DNA of 64,000 bases from the NCBI RefSeq assembly GCF_000020125.1, contig NC_010681.1, positions 1,426,001 through 1,490,000 on the forward strand, written 5' to 3'. Positions within the stretch are counted from its first letter, which is position 1, and every line of letters begins with the position of its first letter. Below are positions 1 to 8,679 of the stretch, one piece after another. The stretch comes from Paraburkholderia phytofirmans PsJN (GTDB lineage Bacteria > Pseudomonadota > Gammaproteobacteria > Burkholderiales > Burkholderiaceae). The notes under the pieces are model-generated. The model searched no databases. It was not told the origin of the DNA and saw only the letters and a program-made list of their open reading frames with translations. The translations under genes were made by a program, and so were the position numbers.

Positions 1-762
1 CTGGGTAGTGCTGAGCGCCGCGGGATTCGACCTGCTCCACGAAGTGTCGTATCGCACGTAGCGATGCAGATCGCGATATAGATACGCAATGCCGGTGTTG
101 CTCAACACACCGGCCGGGTCGAAGTAGCGTTGCTCGCTCCATAGTGCGAACTGCGCGTTGGTGTCGGTTTGCGCGAACGCATCGTAGTTGATCAGAAAGC
201 CGCGCGACGCAGTGGCGTTCGGCGTCTGCGCCAGCTCGCGCGTGTCGAACGTGTATGGCTTGCGGATGGCGTCGGGCACCTGCAGGTCGATGCTCTGACG
301 CCCGGCGTCGTAGTGATAGCGCAGGCCAGGGATCTGGTCGAGTTCGAGCGTGGCGGTGTCGGCGGCGCCGAGCTTCTCCGTGGCGACGCCGATGTCGCTC
401 AAATCCCTGGCCGTCGCGCTGAGCCGGCCGTCGCTTTCGCGAAAGTGGGCGATCAAAGAAGTGCGTTGGCCGTTCAGCATGACTTCCAGATACAGATCAC
501 GGCCCGCAGCGGAAGCTTGCGCGGGCTTCGCTGTGACAGACCTTGCGCTGTCCACGTTGGCGGCTGGCGTGGGCGCGCGGGCATCGGCGTGACGGCCGCC
601 CATGTCCACGTCCGAGTCGGTGCGCGCATCGACGCCCGTATCCGCGAACTGCAGTGAAGGCTGCGCTTCGGCCCGGTCCATGCCCAGCATGTACAACGTG
701 GCTGCGAGCGCGATGGCATGCGGTTTCCATCCAAGACGTATTCGCCGTCGTGTCATTCTCAT
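1..762 (-). CDS. Fimbrial outer-membrane usher, N-terminal part
   Basis: The frame is open from an ATG at 762 through position 1 (254 codons), so the C-terminal part lies outside the window. A hydrophobic signal peptide (about residues 12-30) ends near AEAQ. After a variable linker comes the usher N-terminal domain, with segments such as DLYLEVMLNGQRT, LEVDQ-like LELDQIPGLRY and GFLINYDAF that introduce the beta-barrel. Ushers form the outer-membrane pore through which chaperone-bound pilins are exported and polymerised. It sits 96 bp downstream of the chaperone and pilin genes on the same strand, which supports one chaperone-usher operon. No premature stop is seen in the visible part. Confidence 0.85.
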   Translation of the reverse strand, partial: MRMTRRRIRLGWKPHAIALAATLYMLGMDRAEAQPSLQFADTGVDARTDSDVDMGGRHADARAPTPAANVDSARSVTAKPAQASAAGRDLYLEVMLNGQRTSLIAHFRESDGRLSATARDLSDIGVATEKLGAADTATLELDQIPGLRYHYDAGRQSIDLQVPDAIRKPYTFDTRELAQTPNATASRGFLINYDAFAQTDTNAQFALWSEQRYFDPAGVLSNTGIAYLYRDLHRYVRYDTSWSRSNPAALSTTQ

Positions 763-858
763 TGGTTGAATGGCGGTCGATCGTGTCCGTTCCCCATGGC
801 CGGGGCGCGCTCGTGGCCGGCGGCGTGTGCTCGCCGGCTGTCTTATGCCCTCGCATGT

Positions 859-1611
859 TTACTCGACAGTCACGCTGGCTTCAGCCGGCAAAGAGTTGAC
901 AGCGGCGCGCACCTTCAGCGGACCGTTCTGCGCGACGTTGTCGGGGAGCGTGATCGGCCAGTGCCGTTGACGCCCGGCAAGCGCATAGCCGAGCAGTCCC
1001 TTGTTGATCGGGTAGGCGTTGCCGGCGTTGTCGATCAATTGCACGGCGGCGATTTGCGCGCGCCTACGGCCCGTGTTGTCGACGCGCAGCATCCAGGCTT
1101 GCTCGCCGGTGCCGCGCGATAGATGCCACGACAGCCTGGGCTGGCCGACGTCGACGGCCGGTTCGACGAACACCGGCACCGAGTAGCGAAGGCGGATCGT
1201 CACGCCGCTGGTCGGCGCGGCGTCGGCTTCCGGCAACTCGTCGATCAGCACGCGATAACCCTGCTCGGATGCGGATGGCGCTGGCGCGGTGCGCACCAGC
1301 CGCACCAACTGGTCGGCATGGCCGGCGATCTGGATCAGCGGCGGGCTGGCGACGAGGTCCTGGGTCGGCGTGAGGGTGTCGTCGCCGTTAGCCTGATCCC
1401 AGCGGAACACGCGCACCTGACCGAACAGCGGCTTCTCGCCGGGGTTTTTCAGCGTGATGCCGGTGGCGTTGGCTTCGGCCGCCATGTCGACCATGACGGG
1501 CGAAATCTGCAGCGTGGCCGCGTGCGCGAATGTCGGACTCAGACACCACGCGCAGGCGCATGCCGCCAGGAGCCGGCGAGGCGCGCTCATGGCGCTCGCA
1601 CGACGCGTCAA
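859..1611 (-). CDS. Periplasmic pilus-assembly chaperone (PapD/CsuC-like)
   Basis: The protein has 250 residues from a TTG whose bases overlap the TGA of the upstream pilin gene (TTGA). An ATG at 1590 would give a more usual 24-residue signal peptide (MSAPRRLLAACACAWCLSPT...) and may be the true start. The mature protein is an all-beta two-domain chaperone. It has the motif LQISPVMVDM, FRWDQ in the first Ig-like domain, and the edge-strand region YRVLIDELPE that contacts pilins in this family. Such chaperones bind pilin subunits in the periplasm by donor-strand complementation and deliver them to the usher encoded next. The length is normal for the archaic subfamily. Confidence 0.87.
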   Translation of the reverse strand: MTRRASAMSAPRRLLAACACAWCLSPTFAHAATLQISPVMVDMAAEANATGITLKNPGEKPLFGQVRVFRWDQANGDDTLTPTQDLVASPPLIQIAGHADQLVRLVRTAPAPSASEQGYRVLIDELPEADAAPTSGVTIRLRYSVPVFVEPAVDVGQPRLSWHLSRGTGEQAWMLRVDNTGRRRAQIAAVQLIDNAGNAYPINKGLLGYALAGRQRHWPITLPDNVAQNGPLKVRAAVNSLPAEASVTVE

Positions 1612-2135
1612 AAGTAGACCGTGGCGGTGATGGTGGTCTGGTAGGTGTCAGGTTTCGGCGTGGTCTGCGCGGGCACCTGACCGTACACCACAATCGATTG
1701 CGCCGACCCGGTGCCGGTGCCGCTGACGGTATTCGTACCTTGGGTGTTGCCCCACGCCGTGGTGTGGCCGGCGTCCTGATACAGCTGGAAGCCGACGGTA
1801 GTGGACGTGTTGCCGGTGGCGGTGCCGGCCATCAGGCGATTGGTCACGGTTGAGCCGGTGACGGTGCCGGCGTCGAGCCCGACGTTGTACGGCGTGGTGT
1901 TGGTGCAGGTCACGGCAACCGTGGTCTGCTGGTTGATGGCGGTGGCGAGCACGCCGTTCGTGCCGAAGTTCAGCGGGTTGGCGCTGATCGAGCAATTGGC
2001 GTTGAGCGTGAGCGTGACGGTAAAGGTGGTGACTGCGGTGCCGTTCGAATAAACCGCGGCGTGCGCGAGCTGCAAAGGCAAGCCGAACATCAAGGCGACG
2101 ATCAAGCTGGATGACAGCAATTTTTGTTTCATCAC
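1608..2135 (-). CDS. Spore coat U (SCPU) domain pilin, Csu-type
   Basis: The protein has 175 residues with a signal peptide ending LAHA|AVYS. The mature part is a single SCPU domain: a paired-cysteine pattern (NANCSISA near 46 and VTCTNTTPYNVGLD near 76) and a C-terminal QTTITATVYF strand typical of archaic chaperone-usher pilins. In Acinetobacter Csu and related systems these form adhesive pili used in biofilm. The start ATG at 2135 follows a GAGAGAGG-like stretch. It is the first gene of the visible operon. Only one pilin gene is visible, whereas many such clusters carry several, so other subunits may lie beyond the usher. Confidence 0.85.
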   Translation of the reverse strand: MMKQKLLSSSLIVALMFGLPLQLAHAAVYSNGTAVTTFTVTLTLNANCSISANPLNFGTNGVLATAINQQTTVAVTCTNTTPYNVGLDAGTVTGSTVTNRLMAGTATGNTSTTVGFQLYQDAGHTTAWGNTQGTNTVSGTGTGSAQSIVVYGQVPAQTTPKPDTYQTTITATVYF

Positions 2136-2614
2136 GCTACCTCTCTCTCGGGCCTACGAAACACCGGTTGTCATTGCGCGGTCATTAGAATCGAACCCGC
2201 CAGATAACGGGATGAATTACTGAAAATGCCGTGCTGGATAATCGCGTTATGTGAGTAGTCAATAGGATTGATGAAAATTAGTCTACACAGACTTTCTGGA
2301 TCGTACAAATTATTGCGTAATGAATTGATATCGAATTCCGCGTAAGAGGCTCGCCCTGATTGGATCTTGAGGAGGGGGCGGGAAATTTGTTCTGAATGAT
2401 GGCTGGGGCAATTACCTAAATGCGGTATTTTTTTCTAATTGATAATTTTGCGTGACTATAGAGTGGTGGCAATTGCGAATGCATAATTATGCAAATCGAA
2501 TTTTTTTAAGAAATTTTGATTGGCCTATTGAAAGGTGCGTAGGCGAGAAAGTCGATGTAATGGCGCGCCCAGCGTCCGATATGAATCACGGCATTCGGGT
2601 GAGCCAACGCGACT
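2136..2614. other. AT-rich intergenic spacer upstream of pilin operon
   Basis: No gene is supported here. From about 2200 to 2530 the DNA is clearly more AT-rich than the rest of the window, with runs such as ggtatttttttc and cgaatttttttaag. It must hold the promoter of the minus-strand pilin operon. AT-rich upstream DNA is often bound by H-NS/Bv3F-type silencers in this group; that role is inference only. Confidence 0.5.
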
Positions 2615-3826
2615 TCATTCCCCGAGCGCCAGTGCGCGCTGCTTCCTCCGCACCAGCGCCGCACCGATCGACACCGCCGCGCCGATGCCGCCCATCGTCA
2701 GCGAAAGAATGACGATAAGCGGCCCGGTTTGCGTGCGCGCCGAGAATACGCTGACCAGCAAGCCGGCGAGCGGCTGCGTCATGTTGTTTAGAAGGATCAC
2801 CACGCCGGTCGTCTTGCCGTAGTCTTGCGCTGGAATGATTTGTTGCCGCGCGCTGCGGATGTAGACGTTGAACATCTTGTCGAAGCCGACGATCAGCAGG
2901 AAGCCGAGCGCATAGCCCCACGGCGCCGCGCTCGCGCCGGCGATCACGCCGCCCGCGCAGATCGAGACGAAGGCGACCAGTCCCAAAGTGCGCGCCGGCC
3001 AGGCGGCGCGTGCGATCGTCAACAGAATCAGCACCGTAGCCACGGCGCCGGCTGTTTGCAGTCCGGCATAGTAGCGATTCGATTGCGCATGAAGGCCGGT
3101 CACCATGGCGGCGGACGTGGCGAGCGTCACGCCGATCACCAGATTTTCAGCGGCGGCGAGCAGCACGACTTTCTTCAGGCCCGGCAGCATCAGCACATGC
3201 CGCAGCGCGATACGCAGCGGCAGCGTCCAGTGGCCCGGCGCCGGGGGCGGCGGCTCGGCGGCGCGAAAACCGCTGGTGCGGTGCCACAGCAGCAGTGCGG
3301 CATCGGCGAGGAGAAACAGCGTGCCGGTTGCGCCGACGACCCATTCCCAACGCCACAAGCCGAGCAGCAGTGCGGCGAGCATCGGACCGAGCACGAACCC
3401 CAACTGATCGGCCAACTGCGAGTAGGCAAGCACGCGCTGAAACTGCTGCGTACTGAAGATTTGCGGCAGCATGACTTCACGCGCGACCAAGCCTTGGCTC
3501 GTCAACACGCCGCAGACCGCCGAGAGCGCGATCAACCAGCCGATGCCGCCGAACAACGCATAAGCGAGTATGCCGCCGAAACATGCCAGCGCCCGCACCG
3601 TCTGGCTCACGCGCATCAACCTGAGCGGCGAGATGCGGTCGCACAAGGCGCCGAAGAAAGGAAACACCAGATAGCGCGGCAGCGTTTCGATAAAGAACGC
3701 GAGGCCCGACCACGAGACTTGATGTGTGGTCTGGAAGACGACGAGCGGCACGAGAAACAGCAGGACCTGATCGGCGAGACGCGCGACAAACAGCGAGCAG
3801 AAGAAAGCCTGATGGTTGACGCGCAC
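2615..3826 (-). CDS. MFS transporter
   Basis: The protein has 403 residues and about 12 hydrophobic segments. It begins with a short cytoplasmic tail (MRVNHQAFF) leading straight into the first membrane helix. The loop between helices 2 and 3 reads GALCDRISPLRLMR, the usual MFS signature region. A basic, proline-rich loop near 205-215 (EPPPPAPGHW) separates the two halves. The pattern fits the enterobactin-exporter-like MFS subfamily, but the substrate cannot be told from sequence. It stands alone, with the VOC genes upstream on the same strand 157 bp away. Confidence 0.8.
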   Translation of the reverse strand: MRVNHQAFFCSLFVARLADQVLLFLVPLVVFQTTHQVSWSGLAFFIETLPRYLVFPFFGALCDRISPLRLMRVSQTVRALACFGGILAYALFGGIGWLIALSAVCGVLTSQGLVAREVMLPQIFSTQQFQRVLAYSQLADQLGFVLGPMLAALLLGLWRWEWVVGATGTLFLLADAALLLWHRTSGFRAAEPPPPAPGHWTLPLRIALRHVLMLPGLKKVVLLAAAENLVIGVTLATSAAMVTGLHAQSNRYYAGLQTAGAVATVLILLTIARAAWPARTLGLVAFVSICAGGVIAGASAAPWGYALGFLLIVGFDKMFNVYIRSARQQIIPAQDYGKTTGVVILLNNMTQPLAGLLVSVFSARTQTGPLIVILSLTMGGIGAAVSIGAALVRRKQRALALGE

Positions 3827-3983
3827 CGTTCATGTCCCGCCGTTAATGAGCCGAGACCGATCCTATCAAAGATGGAGGCGTCGCGTCCCAGGCCGGCAAG
3901 CTCGCTGCGCTGCGCCGTGAGTGCTCGGCGCGTTGCAAGCGGACCGCGCGCCGACGCCGGCGACGCGCGGTCAGGGGCGTACT

Positions 3984-4457
3984 TCAGGCGCCGCGATAAG
4001 CCGCTTCGAGCGGCGCGATATCGAGCTTGACCATGCTCATCATCTGCTTCATCACGCGGCTCGCCTTGACTGTGTCCGGGTCGCGCAGCATCTCGCCGAG
4101 TACGTCGGGCGCGATCTGCCACGAGACGCCGAAGCGGTCCTGAAGCCAGCCGCATTGCCACTCCTTGCCGCCGTCGAGGAGCTTTGTCCAGTAACGGTCG
4201 ATTTCCTCCTGCGACTTGCAGTGCACGAACAGCGAAATCGCCGGCGTGAAGGGGAACTGCGGGCCGCCGTTCAGGGCCATGAACTCCTGGCCTTCGATCT
4301 CGAACGTGATGGCCAGCACCTCGCCCTCCGGCCCGGGTCCCGCATCCGTGTAGTGCATTGTGGTGGCGATGCGGGAATCGGAAAACACGGACGTATAGAA
4401 GCGTGCCGCTTCTTCGGCATTGCCGTCGAACCACAGGCACGGCGCAATCTTTTGCAT
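3984..4457 (-). CDS. VOC-family protein (PhnB-like)
   Basis: The protein has 157 residues. The ATG at 4457 is chosen because AAGGAGGAG lies 7 bases before it; a longer frame to 4478 lacks such a site. It is a betaalphabetabetabeta fold of the vicinal-oxygen-chelate superfamily, PhnB/3-demethylubiquinone methyltransferase-like group. Recognised parts are the opening PCLWFDGNAEEAARFY, the LNGGPQFPFTPAISLFV core and the GVSWQIAPDVL close. Members bind small ligands or metals, and exact reactions are mostly unknown. It is immediately downstream of a second VOC gene (36 bp), probably in the same transcript. Confidence 0.85.
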   Translation of the reverse strand: MQKIAPCLWFDGNAEEAARFYTSVFSDSRIATTMHYTDAGPGPEGEVLAITFEIEGQEFMALNGGPQFPFTPAISLFVHCKSQEEIDRYWTKLLDGGKEWQCGWLQDRFGVSWQIAPDVLGEMLRDPDTVKASRVMKQMMSMVKLDIAPLEAAYRGA

Positions 4458-4493
4458 GACGTTTCTCCTCCTTCTCACCGGGCGGACCGTGCC

Positions 4494-4961
4494 TTACTTC
4501 ATGCAGTCCATCATGCCTTTCTGGATTTCTTCCGGGCTCAGGTCGCGCTTGTGCGTGGCCAACGACCAGCTATGGCCGAACGGGTCTTTCACCTGGCCGT
4601 AACGATCGCCCCAGAACATGTCGGTGACGGGCATCACGGCGGTCGCGCCGGCGTCGACTGCCTGCTTGAAGCTGGCGTCGACATCTTCCACATAGTAGTG
4701 AATCGTGACGGGCGTGCCTTTCAGCGTATTCGGGCCGAACGACTGGTGCTCGGGCCATTCGTCGGTCAGCATCAGCATGGAGTCGCCGATCTTCAGCGTG
4801 GCGTGCATGACCTTGCCGTTCGGGCCCGGCAGGCGGACCTGTTCGACGGCGTTGAAGGCTTTCGTGTAGAACGCGATGGCTTCGGCGGCATTGGCGCAGA
4901 TCAGATACGGGGTGAGCGAATGCATTCCCTCGGGGATCGGTTTGACAGCGTTGCTGGACAT
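4494..4961 (-). CDS. VOC-family protein (PhnB/glyoxalase-like)
   Basis: The protein has 155 residues, with an AAGGAGTCG ribosome-binding site before the ATG at 4961. It shows the YhcI/PhnB-type VOC fold: HSLTPYLICANAAEAIAFY at the start, MHATLKIGDSMLMLTDEW in the middle, and a C-terminal GDRYGQVKDPFGHSWSLAT that carries the usual DPFGH motif. Proteins of this kind are often annotated as bleomycin-resistance or glyoxalase proteins, without a proven reaction. It is paired with a second, sequence-divergent VOC gene downstream. A long imperfect dyad lies 34-66 bp upstream of the start. Confidence 0.87.
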   Translation of the reverse strand: MSSNAVKPIPEGMHSLTPYLICANAAEAIAFYTKAFNAVEQVRLPGPNGKVMHATLKIGDSMLMLTDEWPEHQSFGPNTLKGTPVTIHYYVEDVDASFKQAVDAGATAVMPVTDMFWGDRYGQVKDPFGHSWSLATHKRDLSPEEIQKGMMDCMK

Positions 4962-4994
4962 GACGGCGACTCCTTGAAGTAACAGGTTCGTGAG

Positions 4995-5027
4995 TTGAAA
5001 GACCGACTCGTCGAGTCAGGTCTTCAA
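4995..5027. promoter_or_regulatory. Imperfect dyad upstream of VOC pair
   Basis: TTGAAAGACCGACTC and GAGTCAGGTCTTCAA flank a 3-base centre. Apart from one extra base in each arm, 14 positions pair. It lies between the stop of the lipoprotein gene and the start of the VOC genes, so it could be an operator for the VOC pair or a terminator for the lipoprotein gene. No T-run follows on the minus strand, which slightly favours an operator. Confidence 0.45.
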
Positions 5028-5090
5028 CGTTACGACGAGTACATGACCGTTGAATCGACACTCCGGAAAAAATATTTTTTGGCGCGCGTC

Positions 5091-6686
5091 TCAACCGGCG
5101 GCATTGTCCTCGTCCGGCGGCGCGGCGGACGGCGCCGGCGCGCCGAGGATGCTGATCTGGAACGTCGGCGTCGCCGCGAGGGATTGCAGCGTGGCGTCTT
5201 CGGGAATGTGTTCGAACAGCGGCAGAATCACCGAGCCGCCGATCACCGCGCGCCGGCTGTTGTCGGCGGGCCGCAAGCCCCATACGTCCTGATAGACGAC
5301 CGGCACCGCGCTGCCGTTGCGGGTGGTGTTGCCGATATACAGCATCACGTGGCCGCCGATGTAGATCAGCGTGCGCAACGGTTCGCCGTGTTGCGCCAGA
5401 TAGTCGAGCCGCTGCGCGGGCGTGGACGACGACAGATCGATCATGCGCCCGGCGCTCATCTGCGTGGACGAATGGCGCGGCAGCCAGACGCCGAACGCGG
5501 CGAAGATGCTTTGCAGTTCCGACGAGCAGTCGTTGTAGAGCCCGCTATTGCCCCAGCCGTAGGGGCGGCCGATCAGCGTTTTCATCAGCATCGCCAGATG
5601 GCGCGGCGTGGCGGCGAGCGACGCCGGCGCGATTTGCGCGTCGCTCAGGGCGGCGCTGCGGATCAACGCCTGGCCGTCGGCGTCGCGGGCCGGGACGAGT
5701 ATTTGACGCGCGGCTGCCGGCCCGGCTACGGCGCCAATGTCGCTCGCCGCAGGCTTGGCTTGCGCCGGCCGCGCGGCGTTGGCGGGCTCGATCGGCAGCA
5801 GCGTGCCGGCCGGCGCGTCGAAGCGGAACACGCCGCGGCTGTCGCGCACCGGCGCCGACGCCACGATCACCGCGCCGAGCGATTTGCCCGTTGCGGCGCG
5901 CCATGTATCGACGAAGCGATCGTCGGCCATGCCGACGCCGTCGCTGCGCACCCAGCCCTGCACGTCGGGCGTCTGCACGTAATGCCACGCGCCGTCGACG
6001 CTGCCGCCGAGCACATACAGCGGCGTGCCGGGACGCACGGCCGAGATCTGCAGGTTGTCGAACGGATAGCCTTCGCCGGCCAGATGGTGGTCGTAGAACG
6101 ACGGATCGGTGGTCGGCAGTTCGCGCACCATCAGGTTGCCGGTGGCGATCGCGCGGCGCCGCGGCTGATAAACGGCCATCTGCGTGAACTGCGCGACATT
6201 CATGTTTTGCGCGATGGCGTCGATCCACGCCTTGTCGTGCGGCCGGAAATTTTCGCCGTAGCCGATGTCCGCGCCGCTCTTGCCGGTGTTGTCGAACCGG
6301 TCGATACGCCGCTGCTGCAATGCGGCAATGTCCGCGCCTTGCTGCCGGTAGACGCGCATCGTGACGTAGCTGGCATTCCACGGCGAGGGCGCCGCAGTGC
6401 CGGTGCCGAAATAGCGCGCGTAGAGCGCTGTGAAGTGCGCCTGCTGATCCGCCGGACTCAGGAACGGCTGGTCGTAGCCCGGGCTGTCCGGTTCGAGCCA
6501 GTGATCGACGTTCTGGTCGTAGTGTGCGATGGGAAACAGCGTGACGGTATCGAGCGGCGCATGGGTGTCGTGCGTCGGCGACGGGTTGCTGCAGGCGGCG
6601 ATCGCCGCGACGGCGGCGCACAGCGCGGCGGCACGGCAGGCGTTCGGCCAGGCGGCGGCAACGCGGGATAGGACGGCAACGGGCAT
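5091..6686 (-). CDS. SH3-domain C40 (NlpC/P60) peptidase lipoprotein
   Basis: The protein has 531 residues from ATG 6686. This start places a lipobox (IAAC, Cys32) after a hydrophobic stretch; a longer frame upstream would bury it. Downstream is an SH3b-like region (about 180-260, with QPRRRAIATGNLMVRELP and GSVDGAWHYVQTPDVQGWV). The catalytic domain has Cys387 in YNDCSSELQSIF and His446 in GGHVMLYIG. These are hallmarks of NlpC/P60 cell-wall hydrolases that cut peptide bonds in murein stems. It is predicted to be an outer-membrane or inner-membrane lipoprotein facing the periplasm. There is no linked partner gene. The exact cleavage site is unknown. Confidence 0.87.
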   Translation of the reverse strand: MPVAVLSRVAAAWPNACRAAALCAAVAAIAACSNPSPTHDTHAPLDTVTLFPIAHYDQNVDHWLEPDSPGYDQPFLSPADQQAHFTALYARYFGTGTAAPSPWNASYVTMRVYRQQGADIAALQQRRIDRFDNTGKSGADIGYGENFRPHDKAWIDAIAQNMNVAQFTQMAVYQPRRRAIATGNLMVRELPTTDPSFYDHHLAGEGYPFDNLQISAVRPGTPLYVLGGSVDGAWHYVQTPDVQGWVRSDGVGMADDRFVDTWRAATGKSLGAVIVASAPVRDSRGVFRFDAPAGTLLPIEPANAARPAQAKPAASDIGAVAGPAAARQILVPARDADGQALIRSAALSDAQIAPASLAATPRHLAMLMKTLIGRPYGWGNSGLYNDCSSELQSIFAAFGVWLPRHSSTQMSAGRMIDLSSSTPAQRLDYLAQHGEPLRTLIYIGGHVMLYIGNTTRNGSAVPVVYQDVWGLRPADNSRRAVIGGSVILPLFEHIPEDATLQSLAATPTFQISILGAPAPSAAPPDEDNAAG

Positions 6687-6951
6687 GAGGTTCGGCGAAG
6701 AAGGTCTAGGGCACGATGATACGGTGTCGGCGCACTGTGCAGCACGTTGTAGCGGCACAGCGTTGCGCGCACCCATGCATAATGCTTATGCGGATGCATT
6801 GGAGGTTCGCATCGTCCATAGCGGCTGCGCGATACCGTGCTTCACGCGCAGACTGCCGCAGCCGGCGCCTGTTTCATTACACTCAATGCTCAACCCAACG
6901 CATGGCCTCGAAACAACGTTCGCACCAGGCCGCCTGATCAAGAGGAACAAC

Positions 6952-7377
6952 ATGCAAACCAGCGCACGCAATCAATTCGCCGGCGAAGTCACCGAACTCA
7001 AACACGGCGCCGTGAACGACGAAGTCACGCTGCGCACTCAGGACGGCCTTGAGATCGTCTCGATCATCACCCACGGCAGCGCGGCGTCGCTCGGCCTCGC
7101 GGTGGGCAAGAAAGCTTTTGCGCTGGTCAAGGCTTCGTCGGTGATCGTGATGGTCGACGTCGCGCAAAATCAGGTGTCGGCGCGCAATTGCATCGCCGGT
7201 ACGGTGGCGGCGCTCACGAAGGGCGCGGTGAATTCCGAAGTATCGATCAGTGCCGGCGGCGCGCAGATCGCGGCAATCATCACCAATGAGAGCGTCGATC
7301 GCCTCGGCCTCGCGAACGGCAAAGCGGCGACGGCAATCTTCAAGGCGTCGAGCGTGATCATCGGCGTCGATCAGTAG
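6952..7377 (+). CDS. Double Mop-domain molybdate-binding protein
   Basis: The protein has 141 residues, made of two tandem Mop (TOBE) domains of about 67 residues each. Both start with an ARNQFAGEV/ARNCIAGTV motif and end with KASSVI(V/I)-containing strands, which shows internal duplication. Such dimops bind molybdate or tungstate oxyanions as oligomers and are thought to store or buffer molybdenum in the cytoplasm. The ATG at 6952 follows AAGAGGAAC. No mod transport genes are adjacent, so it stands alone here. Confidence 0.9.
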   Translation: MQTSARNQFAGEVTELKHGAVNDEVTLRTQDGLEIVSIITHGSAASLGLAVGKKAFALVKASSVIVMVDVAQNQVSARNCIAGTVAALTKGAVNSEVSISAGGAQIAAIITNESVDRLGLANGKAATAIFKASSVIIGVDQ

Positions 7378-7555
7378 TCGTCGTGTATTGTCGCGTGGTT
7401 CCGAGGCTGGCAGGCCTGACGGACCCGGAACGAAAGAGGGCTTGACTCTGTGCGCCCGTCGTCGCGCGGCGCCGGCATGCCGTGAAGGAAATGGCGGCTT
7501 GCTTTAAACTGCACGACTCGCTGCTCCTCTTTCCGCTTTCATCACGGACGCCGTC

Positions 7556-8056
7556 ATGTTCGAAGTCTCCTCCGCCTCGCATCTGCCCAAAGCCGCGCAC
7601 TATGAAGAACTGGTCGCGCAGGCGCGCTCGCTGCTCGCCGGCGAAACCGACTGGATCGCCAACGCCGCGAATTTTTCCGCCTTCGTGTTTCATTCGCTCA
7701 GCGATCTGAACTGGGCCGGCTTTTATTTCCACGATGGTAAGGAACTGGTCGTCGGACCGTTCCAGGGCAAGCCGGCGTGCGTGCGAATTCCGCTCGGCAA
7801 GGGCGTCTGCGGCACGGCTGCACAGACGCGGCAAACGCAGGTGGTGCGCGACGTGCGCGAGTTTCCCGGCCATATCGCCTGCGATTCGGCTTCGCAATCG
7901 GAAATCGTCGTGCCGCTCGTCGCGCCGGACGGCACGCTGATCGGCGTGTGGGATGTGGACAGTCCGAGCGTCGCGCGCTTCGACGAAGAAGACGCGAAGG
8001 GCATGGAAGCGCTATGCGCGGTGTTTATCGAAGCGGCGTTGCCGCGCGCTGCGTAA
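7556..8056 (+). CDS. msrC: Free methionine-(R)-sulfoxide reductase (GAF domain)
   Basis: The protein has 166 residues and is a single GAF domain. Cysteines at 75, 85 and 109 have the spacing (10 and 24) of the three active cysteines of E. coli fRMsr, in the contexts GKPACVRIPLGKGVCGTA and GHIACDSAS. This enzyme reduces the free R form of methionine sulfoxide using thioredoxin, unlike MsrA/B which act on other forms. It is cytoplasmic and has a role in oxidative-stress repair. It is monocistronic, with a gap on either side. Confidence 0.92.
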   Translation: MFEVSSASHLPKAAHYEELVAQARSLLAGETDWIANAANFSAFVFHSLSDLNWAGFYFHDGKELVVGPFQGKPACVRIPLGKGVCGTAAQTRQTQVVRDVREFPGHIACDSASQSEIVVPLVAPDGTLIGVWDVDSPSVARFDEEDAKGMEALCAVFIEAALPRAA

Positions 8057-8214
8057 AAAACACAGCGGCGACGGGGCGGCGCCGTATGCTTCTCCGTACA
8101 TAGAGTCAATGCAGTTCAGGGGATGGGTCGGTGAACCTCATCCCGCTATCGTTCTCTGCCGCGCGCTCGAAACAACTCATGAGCACGACGAACCTCACCA
8201 GGTTTGGAGACATG

Positions 8215-8450
8215 CATGGGTTCCGTCGCTGCAACTGCCACTGCGACCGCCAGCCCGCCGACATTCCAACGTTCCTCGCCTTTACCCCCACAACTGCACT
8301 TTCGATAGCCACGACTGGGAGATTCTCAGCCGCTACTGGCAACCGGTGGCGTTCGCCGCCAAGGTCACCGACAAACTCATCAATCAGTGTGACGCTGCTC
8401 GACGTCCTGCTCGTGGTGTTCCACTCGTACGGCCAACCGGTGAGCGCGCG
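8215..8450 (+). pseudogene. Decayed Rieske-type ring oxygenase fragment
   Basis: Three frames must be joined to read the remnant. A start-like MGSVAATATATAS stretch comes from ATG 8217. Next is NCTFDSHDWEILSRYWQPVA with FAAKVTDK (8290-8375). After a shift near 8380 comes SVTLLDVLLVVFHSYGQPVS. This matches the N-terminus of vanillate-demethylase-like Rieske oxygenases (Trp-x-x-Leu...W.PVA, then VTLLD..LVV). The expected CxH and CxxH iron-sulfur ligands further on are not found, so the gene is truncated as well as frame-shifted. The assignment rests on motif recall, not on a search. Confidence 0.5.
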
Positions 8451-8679
8451 CAACGCATCGCGCAAGCGTGCCGCTCGCGAAGATCGGGGATTACACCAAG
8501 GGAAACGATTGCCGCGAAGATTGCGGGGCGGCCAATTCGGCGGGGGCGCGAAAGCCGTTATCATACGCACGGTTGCCCGAAACATCGGACCGGAATTTCG
8601 AGGCTCTACTGGTTGCGCCCACGCGTCAGGAACACGCTCGATCGCTCTCACTACTCAGGAAAATCAAAAGGCCGGCGCG

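Noticed and set aside
4995..6671. 558-codon open frame on the plus strand
   Set aside because: It is antisense to the NlpC/P60 lipoprotein, Arg/Gly/Ala-rich, and has no domain; it is a GC3 shadow.
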